Positions 8,061 through 14,533 of a stretch of DNA of 21,536 nt are shown piece by piece. Source of the stretch: JALQUL01 sp964556425 (lineage in GTDB: Bacteria > Pseudomonadota > Gammaproteobacteria > Burkholderiales > Burkholderiaceae_C). Both the position numbers and the translations under genes were made by a program. The notes beneath the pieces were generated by a model. It was not told where the DNA came from, did no database searches, and was given only the letters and a program-made list of their open reading frames with translations. Positions within the stretch are counted from its first letter, which is position 1. Every line of letters begins with the position of its first letter. Location of the stretch: NCBI GenBank assembly GCA_964556425.1, contig CAZKWC010000052.1:1-21536 (forward strand), in the 5' to 3' direction.

Positions 8061-8092
8061 ACATGAGTAAAACTTGACCTCGTCACTCATGT
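8061..8092 (+). repeat. Inverted repeat 1 in the dmpB-dmpC intercistronic region
   Basis: Perfect 8-bp inverted repeat, ACATGAGT at 8061-8068 and ACTCATGT at 8085-8092, enclosing 16 bases. It lies directly against the next stem-loop at 8093-8132, with no base between them. The likely function is RNA structure between the two cistrons (stability, processing or attenuation); that role is inferred. Confidence 0.6.
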
Positions 8093-8132
8093 GCCCCTCT
8101 TGAATTGATTGTTCTATCAGTTAAAGAGGGGC
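8093..8132 (+). repeat. Inverted repeat 2 in the dmpB-dmpC intercistronic region
   Basis: Perfect 9-bp G+C-rich stem GCCCCTCTT (8093-8101) / AAGAGGGGC (8124-8132) enclosing 22 bases, inside which TGAT and ATCA can pair further. Its 3' edge overlaps GGCTT (8130-8134). That can instead pair with AAGCC (8146-8150), which is followed by the T-rich TTATTTTTTA (8151-8160), a weak terminator-like arrangement. The two hairpins cannot both form in full, so this could act as a partial terminator or attenuator ahead of dmpC. Confidence 0.6.
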
Positions 8133-8179
8133 TTCCCAAGCTGTCAAGCCTTATTTTTTAACTATTGTTTTAACAAGCC

Positions 8180-9634
8180 ATGAAACAAATCCTCAACTAT
8201 ATTAACGGTGCTTATGTTGCCAGCCAACGTCAATTTGAAAAGCGCTCCCCTCAGACCAATGAAGTGATTGCCCAGGTGCATGAGGCTAGTTTTGAGGATG
8301 TCGATTTGGCAGTGAAGTCTGCACAAGCGGCCTTGAATGGCCCTTGGGGACAAATGACAGTAGCCGAGCGTGTTGAAAAATTACATGCGGTAGCAGATGG
8401 AATTAATCGTCGATTTGACGAATTTTTAGCGGCCGAATGTGCCGATACGGGTAAACCAGCCAGTTTGGCCAAACATATTGATATTCCGCGTGGTGCCGCC
8501 AATTTTAAAGTTTTTGCTGATGTAGTGAAGAACGTTGCTACCGAATTTTTTGAAATGGCAACCCCTGACGGGCGTGGTGCCATCAATTATGGCTACCGCT
8601 CGCCTGTAGGCGTGATTGGTGTAATTTGCCCTTGGAATTTACCCCTGTTATTAATGACTTGGAAAGTGGGACCAGCGTTGGCTTGTGGTAATACCGTTGT
8701 AGTGAAACCTTCTGAAGAAACACCACAAACAGCCGCCCTTTTAGGTGAGGTAATGGCAGAGGCGGGCATTCCGCCTGGGGTCTATAACGTGGTTCATGGC
8801 TTTGGACCTAATTCGGCTGGAGAGTTTGTGACTTCACATCCACAAGTCAACGCTATTACCTTTACCGGTGAAACTCGCACAGGTGAAGTGATTATGAAAG
8901 CCGCGGCAAAAGGCGCTAGACCAGTAAGTTTAGAAATGGGCGGTAAAAATGCGGCCATTGTTTTTGCCGATTGTAATTTTGAAGCTGCCATTGAGGGCAC
9001 TATGCGCTCGGTATTTGCCAACTGTGGTCAAGTTTGTTTAGGTACTGAACGGGTGTATGTAGAGAGACCTATTTTTGAAAAGTTTGTGGCAGCATTAAAA
9101 GCCGGTGCTGAAGGCTTAAAACTTGGTGCGTCATTTGATGACGCTACTAATATGGGACCCTTAATTAGTAAAGAGCATCAAAATAAGGTGTTGTCTTATT
9201 ACAAAATTGCGGTCGATGAAGGTGCAACCGTTGTGACAGGTGGTGGCGTGCCCAATATGCCAGCCGAGCAAAAAGACGGTTGCTGGGTACAACCCACTAT
9301 TTGGACAGGTTTAGCGGATGATGCAAGGGTAATGAAAGAAGAAGTCTTTGGACCCTGTTGCCATATTACGCCCTTTGATACCGAGGCCGAAGTTTTGCAA
9401 AGAGCCAATGACAATGAATACGGTTTAGCTACTGCCATTTGGACACAAGATTTAGCAAGAGCCCACCGCGTAGCACAAAAAATGCAAGTGGGTTTGTCAT
9501 GGGTAAATTCATGGTTCTTGCGAGATTTACGTACGCCATTTGGTGGTGCTAAACAATCGGGTATTGGTCGTGAGGGTGGGGTGCATTCTTTAGAGTTTTA
9601 CACTGAACTCAAAAATGTTTGTGTCAAACTTTAA
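8180..9634 (+). CDS. dmpC: 2-Hydroxymuconic semialdehyde dehydrogenase
   Basis: NAD-dependent aldehyde dehydrogenase of 484 residues that oxidises 2-hydroxymuconic semialdehyde to 4-oxalocrotonate (2-hydroxymuconate), opening the dehydrogenase branch. ALDH hallmarks are complete: N153 in PWN, E252 in LEMGGKN, catalytic C286 in GQVCLGTE, and E388 in EEVFGP. The NAD-binding FTFTGETRTG-like segment lies at about 227-236. The C-terminal FGGAKQSGIGREGG run and the ELKNVCVKL ending are typical of DmpC/XylG. The ATG at 8180 matches the family N-terminus (MKxIxxYING), but no good ribosome-binding site precedes it, unlike most genes of the operon. It follows the structured intercistronic region and is 25 bases from dmpD. 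Confidence 0.96.
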   Translation: MKQILNYINGAYVASQRQFEKRSPQTNEVIAQVHEASFEDVDLAVKSAQAALNGPWGQMTVAERVEKLHAVADGINRRFDEFLAAECADTGKPASLAKHIDIPRGAANFKVFADVVKNVATEFFEMATPDGRGAINYGYRSPVGVIGVICPWNLPLLLMTWKVGPALACGNTVVVKPSEETPQTAALLGEVMAEAGIPPGVYNVVHGFGPNSAGEFVTSHPQVNAITFTGETRTGEVIMKAAAKGARPVSLEMGGKNAAIVFADCNFEAAIEGTMRSVFANCGQVCLGTERVYVERPIFEKFVAALKAGAEGLKLGASFDDATNMGPLISKEHQNKVLSYYKIAVDEGATVVTGGGVPNMPAEQKDGCWVQPTIWTGLADDARVMKEEVFGPCCHITPFDTEAEVLQRANDNEYGLATAIWTQDLARAHRVAQKMQVGLSWVNSWFLRDLRTPFGGAKQSGIGREGGVHSLEFYTELKNVCVKL

Positions 9635-9659
9635 TTGAGACTTCCGAAGCAAAATATTT

Positions 9660-10520
9660 ATGAATACTCCGATGAGCAGCCCAGAAATTGGCAAAAATAT
9701 TTTAGTTAATGGCATCAATGTGAATTATCACGATCAAGGTAGTGGTTTTCCTATAACGCTTATTCACGGCTCTGGGCCTGGTGTTTCAGCTTGGGCTAAC
9801 TGGCGTTTAATTATTCCTGTGCTAGCTCAACAAGCCAGAGTAATAGCTCCCGATATGCTGGGTTTTGGCTTCACTCAAAGAGTGGCTGGTCAAAACTACA
9901 GCATGGATATTTGGGTCGAGCAAACATTGGGTTTATTAGACGCTTTGGGTATTGAGCAAACCGATTTAGTAGGCAACTCATTTGGCGGTGCTTTAGCACT
10001 GGCTTTTGCTATTCGCTATCCCAATAGGGTCAGACGTTTAGTGTTAATGGGCAGTGTGGGTGTGCCGCATGAAATAACTCCCGGCCTTGATGCGGTTTGG
10101 GGCTATGAACCTTCGTTTGAGAACATGCGCAAAATAATGGATTTGTTTGCATTTAATCGCCACTTGGTAAACGATGAGTTAGCCATGCTGAGGTACAAAG
10201 CCTCTATTCAAGAAGGTTTTCAGGAATCTTTTTCTGCAATGTTTCCAGCCCCTCGTCAACGTTGGGTAGATGCAATGTGTAGCCCAGAAGCAGCCATTAA
10301 AGCCTTGCCACATGAAACTTTGGTAGTGCATGGCCGAGATGATTTAATTATTCCTTTAATTACCAGCACTACCTTGGCCAATTGGATTCCAAAAGCACAG
10401 TTACATGTGTTTGGGCAATGCGGCCATTGGACGCAAATTGAACACTCGGCTAGGTTTGCTCAGTTGGTGATTAATTTTATAAACGAAGCGAATATGCAAA
10501 GTTCATCCAAAGCTGCTTGA
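9660..10520 (+). CDS. dmpD: 2-Hydroxymuconic semialdehyde hydrolase
   Basis: Alpha/beta-hydrolase of 286 residues that cleaves the C-C bond of the ring-fission product, giving formate (for the aldehyde) and 2-hydroxypenta-2,4-dienoate. This is the hydrolytic branch, also needed for ketone products from 3-methylcatechol. The catalytic triad is visible: S107 in the nucleophile elbow GNSFGG (105-110), D228 in HGRDDLIIP, and H256 in CGHW. The oxyanion-hole motif HGSGPG lies at 36-41, as in meta-cleavage-product hydrolases. The ribosome-binding site is weak (GAAG). A second in-frame ATG at 9672 is possible and would shorten the protein by four residues. A 98-base gap follows. Confidence 0.95.
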   Translation: MNTPMSSPEIGKNILVNGINVNYHDQGSGFPITLIHGSGPGVSAWANWRLIIPVLAQQARVIAPDMLGFGFTQRVAGQNYSMDIWVEQTLGLLDALGIEQTDLVGNSFGGALALAFAIRYPNRVRRLVLMGSVGVPHEITPGLDAVWGYEPSFENMRKIMDLFAFNRHLVNDELAMLRYKASIQEGFQESFSAMFPAPRQRWVDAMCSPEAAIKALPHETLVVHGRDDLIIPLITSTTLANWIPKAQLHVFGQCGHWTQIEHSARFAQLVINFINEANMQSSSKAA

Positions 10521-10618
10521 AGTGCTATCAGTTTTCGTCATTTTTTATCTTCTCTTTATTAGATTTTAAGAGTTGAAATTGAGAGTTTTATTTTTTATAT
10601 CTTTAAATTAGGATTGTT

Positions 10619-11280
10619 ATGTCAATGCAGCCAGAACTAATACAAACCTTGGGCACTGAGTTATTTACTGCCTTACAAAATTGCCAAACTCTAGAGCCTT
10701 TAACCAATCGTCACCCCGACATTACGATTGAAGACGCTTATGCCATTCAACAAGTTTTAAATGGGAAGCGAGTGTCTGCAGGCGCCAGAGTGGTGGGTAA
10801 AAAAATTGGCGTTACCTCTAAAGCGGTGATGAATATGCTTAATGTGTACCAACCTGACTTTGGTATTTTATTGGACAACATGATTTATAACGAGGGTCAA
10901 TCCATTGAGCGCGATAGTTTAATTCAGCCCAAAGCCGAGGGCGAAATTGCTTTTATTTTAAAACGAGATCTACAAGGCCCAGGTATTAGCAATGCGGATG
11001 TATTAGCTGCCACCGAATGTGTCATGCCTTGTTTTGAAATNNNNNNNNNNNNNNNNNNNNNNNNNNNNNNNNNNNNNNNNNNNNNNNNNNNNNNNNNNNN
11101 NNNNNNNNNNNNNNNNNNNNNNNNNNNNNNNNNNNNNNNNTAGGCCGTTTAGGCATGGGTTTAAAAGCCGGTGAAGTGATTTTATCGGGTGCTTTGGCCG
11201 CTATGGTGCCGGCTCAAAAAGGCGATAACTTCAGAGTATCTATTGGTGGCATGGGTAGTTGCTCGGTACGCTTTGTTTAA
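10619..11280 (+). CDS. dmpE: 2-Oxopent-4-enoate (2-hydroxypenta-2,4-dienoate) hydratase, interrupted by an assembly gap
   Basis: Adds water to 2-hydroxypenta-2,4-dienoate to form 4-hydroxy-2-oxovalerate, where the two meta-pathway branches meet again. About 140 N-terminal residues are visible (ending ATECVMPCFE) and 45 C-terminal residues (GRLGMGLKAGEVILSG to SVRFV, stop at 11278-11280). Family-typical segments include VGKKIGVTSKAV and QPKAEGEIAF, with the E-x-E pair of the metal site. The two halves are out of frame across the 100 N, but this does not indicate a frameshift: 100 N is a placeholder. Aligning both parts to the homologous DmpH in this window predicts 77 missing residues, a full length near 262 and a true gap near 227 bases. 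The start at ATG 10619 has AGGA at 10610-10613; the ATG at 10625 is an alternative. Confidence 0.92.
11041..11140. other. Assembly gap (100 N) inside dmpE
   Basis: Exactly 100 undetermined bases, the usual placeholder for a scaffold gap of unknown length. Flanking codons belong to one hydratase gene. The homologous DmpH suggests about 227 real bases are missing, coding for the middle of the protein. Confidence 0.97.
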
Positions 11281-11355
11281 AGCCTCATTGAGTCACTTCA
11301 AAGTCTTGCAACATCAACACATTTATAAAATTTCAACTTACTTCAAGGATATCTA

Positions 11356-12261
11356 GTGAAAAAAATCAATTGTGCCCTCATTGGCCCAGGAAATATTGGT
11401 ACTGATTTATTAGCCAAACTTCAACGTAGCCCATTTTTAAATCCTGTTTGGATGGTGGGCATTGACCCAGAATCTGATGGTTTAAAACGTGCCCGTGAAA
11501 TGGGAATTAAAACCACCGCCGAAGGGGTGGATGGTTTATTGCCCTTTGTAAAAGAAGACAATGTACAAATTGCTTTTGATGCAACCAGTGCCTATGTACA
11601 CGCTGAAAACTCAGCTAAATTAAATGCCTTGGGCGTGTTAATGATTGACTTAACACCCGCAGCCATTGGGCCATTTTGTGTACCACCCGTTAATTTATCG
11701 CAGCATGTGGGAAGTGGCGAAATGAATGTGAATATGGTGACCTGCGGTGGCCAAGCGACTATTCCAATGGTGGCAGCAGTGAGTCGAGTACAAACGGTTA
11801 GTTATGGTGAAATTGTAGCTACAGTTTCTAGCCGCTCAGTAGGGCCTGGGACTCGTAAAAATATTGATGAATTTACCCGTACCACAGCCGGTGCAGTAGA
11901 AAAAGTAGGCGGCGCTAAAAAAGGTAAGGCAATTATTGTGATTAACCCTGCTGAGCCGCCACTTATTATGCGTGATACCGTGCATTGCTTAACCGAAGGC
12001 GAACCTGATCAGGCCAAAATTACTGAATCGGTACATGCCATGTTAAAAGAAGTTCAAAAATATGTACCTGGCTATAAATTAGTTAATGGCCCAGTGTTTG
12101 ATGGCAATCGAGTCTCTATCTTTTTGGAAGTAGAGGGACTAGGCGATTATTTACCCAAATACGCAGGCAATTTAGACATCATGACGGCAGCGGCAGCTCG
12201 TACCGCCGAGATGTTTGCAGAAGAAATAATTGCCGGCCGTTTAACTTTATCAGCTGTTTAA
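11356..12261 (+). CDS. dmpF: Acetaldehyde dehydrogenase (acylating)
   Basis: Converts acetaldehyde, NAD+ and CoA to acetyl-CoA; it works as a complex with the aldolase DmpG, which channels acetaldehyde to it. The 301-residue sequence has an N-terminal Rossmann motif (GPGNIGTDL, residues 10-18) and the catalytic cysteine C130 in MVTCGGQATIP, corresponding to C132 of DmpF. The family segment SSRSVGPGTRKNIDEFT lies at about 158-173. The start is GTG at 11356 with AAGGA at 11345-11349. It is the last carbon-recovery step of the pathway together with DmpG, encoded 86 bases downstream. Confidence 0.97.
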   Translation: MKKINCALIGPGNIGTDLLAKLQRSPFLNPVWMVGIDPESDGLKRAREMGIKTTAEGVDGLLPFVKEDNVQIAFDATSAYVHAENSAKLNALGVLMIDLTPAAIGPFCVPPVNLSQHVGSGEMNVNMVTCGGQATIPMVAAVSRVQTVSYGEIVATVSSRSVGPGTRKNIDEFTRTTAGAVEKVGGAKKGKAIIVINPAEPPLIMRDTVHCLTEGEPDQAKITESVHAMLKEVQKYVPGYKLVNGPVFDGNRVSIFLEVEGLGDYLPKYAGNLDIMTAAAARTAEMFAEEIIAGRLTLSAV

Positions 12262-12347
12262 CTGCTGTTGAAGCGCAGTTGAATTGCCATTTGACAGATT
12301 TTTAAAAGTTTTTGGCCTTTACTGATAGGCCCAACAAGGACTAAATT

Positions 12348-13379
12348 ATGAGTTTACAAAATAAAAAAATCACCGTTCATGATATGACTTTGCGTGATGG
12401 TATGCATCCTAAGCGTCATTTAATGACGCTTGATCAAATGAAATCTATTGCCTGTGGTTTAGACCAAGCAGGTGTGCCTTTAATTGAAGTGACACACGGT
12501 GATGGCCTAGGTGGTTCTTCAGTCAATTACGGTTTTCCAGCTCACACCGATGAAGAATATTTAGGCACAGTCATTCCCCTTATGAAACAGGCGAAAATTT
12601 CAGCCTTGTTATTACCTGGCATTGGAACCGTTGACCATTTGCATATGGCAAAAGACTTAGGTGTGCATACTATTCGAGTGGCTACCCATTGCACCGAGGC
12701 AGATGTGTCCGAGCAGCATATTACCCGTGCGCGCCAGTTAGATATGGATACAGTGGGATTTTTAATGATGGCTCATATGGCCTCTGCTGAAAAACTCATT
12801 AGCCAAGCAAAACTCATGGAAAGTTATGGTGCTAATTGTATTTATGTGACCGATTCAGCAGGTTATATGTTGCCAGAACATGTGACTGAAAAAATCACTG
12901 CTGTGCGACAAGCTTTAAAACCAGAAACCGAACTCGGTTTTCATGGTCATCATAATTTAGCCATGGGTGTAGCTAACTCTGTTGCGGCAGTAGCAGCAGG
13001 CGCTAATCGTATTGATGCAGCTGCCGCTGGTTTAGGCGCAGGGGCAGGCAATACTCCAATGGAAGTATTTATTGCAGTATGTGCTCGTATGGGTATTGAA
13101 ACCGGGGTAGATGTGTTCAAAATTCAAGACGTAGCTGAAGATTTAGTCGTGCCTATTATGGATCATATGATTCGTATTGACCGTGACTCTTTAACCTTAG
13201 GTTATGCAGGTGTGTATTCCAGCTTTTTATTATTTGCCAAACGTGCCGAGAAAAAATACGGCATTCCAGCACGTGATTTGTTAGTGGAATTAGGCCGTCG
13301 CGGTATGGTCGGTGGTCAAGAAGACATGATTGAAGACACTGCAATGACAATGGCGAAAGCCCGTCAACAAGCAGTTTAA
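12348..13379 (+). CDS. dmpG: 4-Hydroxy-2-oxovalerate aldolase
   Basis: Metal-dependent class II aldolase (343 residues) that splits 4-hydroxy-2-oxovalerate into pyruvate and acetaldehyde. The HMGL-like TIM barrel is recognised by TLRDGMH (R16, D17, H20), the metal-binding histidines H199 and H201 in GFHGHHN, and Y290 in the C-terminal communication domain (LGYAGVYSSF). D17, H199 and H201 should hold the divalent metal, and R16 and H20 act in catalysis, as known for DmpG. The ATG at 12348 has AAGGA at 12336-12340. Pairing with dmpF preserves the channeling complex. Confidence 0.97.
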   Translation: MSLQNKKITVHDMTLRDGMHPKRHLMTLDQMKSIACGLDQAGVPLIEVTHGDGLGGSSVNYGFPAHTDEEYLGTVIPLMKQAKISALLLPGIGTVDHLHMAKDLGVHTIRVATHCTEADVSEQHITRARQLDMDTVGFLMMAHMASAEKLISQAKLMESYGANCIYVTDSAGYMLPEHVTEKITAVRQALKPETELGFHGHHNLAMGVANSVAAVAAGANRIDAAAAGLGAGAGNTPMEVFIAVCARMGIETGVDVFKIQDVAEDLVVPIMDHMIRIDRDSLTLGYAGVYSSFLLFAKRAEKKYGIPARDLLVELGRRGMVGGQEDMIEDTAMTMAKARQQAV

Positions 13380-13394
13380 ATAAAGGAGTTAAAA

Positions 13395-14183
13395 ATGAAA
13401 TTAGATCAAGCCACACTCCAAAAATTAGCCGAACATCTTGAAAATTGTGAGTTAAATGCTCAAGACACACTCAAAATTACCGATCAATATTCTGATATGG
13501 ATTTTGATGATGCTTATGCGATTCAAGAGATCATTCGTGACCGAAAAATAGCACGTGGCGCACGTATTATTGGACTCAAAGCAGGTTTAACCTCTTTTGC
13601 AAAAATGAAACAAATGGGCGTAGAAACCCCTGTGTTTGGTTTTTTAGCCGACTATTTTGCTATTCCTGATGGCGGTGAGTGCAAGGTCTCTGAACTGATT
13701 CATCCAAAGGTAGAACCAGAGATTGCTTTTGTGACTAAAACAGCATTAAAAGGACCTGGCTGCCATATTGGATCGGTTTTGGCAGCAACAGATTTTGTCA
13801 TTCCAGGAATTGAAGTGATTGACAGCCGTTATCGTGATTTTAAATTTGATTTAAAAAGTGTGGTGGCCGACAATACTTCTGCCTCTCGTTTTGTAGTGGG
13901 AGGTCAGCCCTTGCAAGTGGAAGGTATTGATTTACGCACCATTGGCATTGTGCTCGAGAAAAACGGTGAAGCTGTCGCATTTGGTGCAGGGGCTGCGGTA
14001 TTGGGTCATCCTGCTGCTGCGATTGCGATGTTAGCTAACCACTTGGGCGCTAGAGGCCAAGAAATCCCTGCGGGCAGTCTTATTTTGTCGGGTGGCATTA
14101 CTGAGGCAGTCGCAGTGGCCGCCGGCGATAATGTGACCTTGCGAGTGCAACATATGGGTAGCACTAGTATTCGTTTTGTTTAA
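13395..14183 (+). CDS. dmpH: 4-Oxalocrotonate decarboxylase
   Basis: Decarboxylates 2-oxo-3-hexenedioate (from DmpI) to 2-hydroxypenta-2,4-dienoate, completing the dehydrogenase branch. The protein has 262 residues of the hydratase/decarboxylase (FAH-like) family and is homologous along its length to DmpE: compare HPKVEPEIAF with QPKAEGEIAF, and the shared ADN and AGxxILSG elements. E107 and E109 in this stretch and E140 in PGIEVIDSRY are likely metal ligands. The decarboxylase is known to form a complex with the hydratase. The ATG at 13395 follows AAAGGAG (13382-13388), 15 bases after dmpG; dmpI follows after 18 bases. Confidence 0.95.
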   Translation: MKLDQATLQKLAEHLENCELNAQDTLKITDQYSDMDFDDAYAIQEIIRDRKIARGARIIGLKAGLTSFAKMKQMGVETPVFGFLADYFAIPDGGECKVSELIHPKVEPEIAFVTKTALKGPGCHIGSVLAATDFVIPGIEVIDSRYRDFKFDLKSVVADNTSASRFVVGGQPLQVEGIDLRTIGIVLEKNGEAVAFGAGAAVLGHPAAAIAMLANHLGARGQEIPAGSLILSGGITEAVAVAAGDNVTLRVQHMGSTSIRFV

Positions 14184-14201
14184 ATTAAAGGAGCTATAAA
14201 A

Positions 14202-14393
14202 ATGCCATTTGCACAAATTTATATGATTGAAGGTCGCACCGAAGAACAAAAACGTGCCGTCATTGAAAAGGTCACTCAAGCATTAGTAGAGGCGGTAGGC
14301 GCACCAGCACAAAATGTGAGAGTTTGGATTCATGATGTACCCAAAGAGAACTGGGGTATTGCGGGTGTGAGTGCCAAAGACTTGGGGCGCTAA
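14202..14393 (+). CDS. dmpI: 4-Oxalocrotonate tautomerase
   Basis: Small tautomerase that isomerises 2-hydroxymuconate to 2-oxo-3-hexenedioate. After Met removal the 62-residue chain starts with the catalytic Pro1. The substrate-binding Arg11 (EGRTEEQK) and Arg39 (NVRVW) are present. Position 50, Phe in the Pseudomonas enzymes, is Trp here (ENWGIAG), a conservative aromatic change at the active site. It is the last gene of the operon, with AAAGGAG upstream, and is followed within 40 bases by a strong terminator. Confidence 0.95.
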   Translation: MPFAQIYMIEGRTEEQKRAVIEKVTQALVEAVGAPAQNVRVWIHDVPKENWGIAGVSAKDLGR

Positions 14394-14431
14394 AAGTAGC
14401 TCTATTGATTTTTTAAATTGTTTTTAAAATT

Positions 14432-14471
14432 AAAAAGGTAGCTAACTCAATAGAGGTTATCTACCTTTTTT
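14432..14471. terminator. Strong, probably bidirectional terminator after the phenol operon
   Basis: Stem AAAAAGGTAG (14432-14441) / CTACCTTTTT (14461-14470), one C/T mismatch, then TAAC (14443-14446) / GTTA (14456-14459), closing a 9-base loop TCAATAGAG and ending in a T run. The A run on the left lets it work for the convergent leftward gene ending at 14534 as well. The whole loop is the exact complement of CTCTATTGA at 14400-14408, just after dmpI. Confidence 0.92.
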
Positions 14472-14533
14472 CATTGCCAAAAGGCTTATTGAAATAAACC
14501 TAGTGTGAGGACATGATGCATAGCTTGAAGACT

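Noticed and set aside
10573..10601. Internal sigma-70 promoter upstream of dmpE (TTGAAA-N17-TATATC)
   Set aside because: The predicted start would leave a leader of only about 11 bases, with the ribosome-binding site at its very 5' end, and such matches arise easily in AT-rich DNA.
11038..11142. Frameshift or pseudogene in dmpE
   Set aside because: The frame difference comes from an arbitrary 100-N placeholder; both flanks align cleanly to the family.
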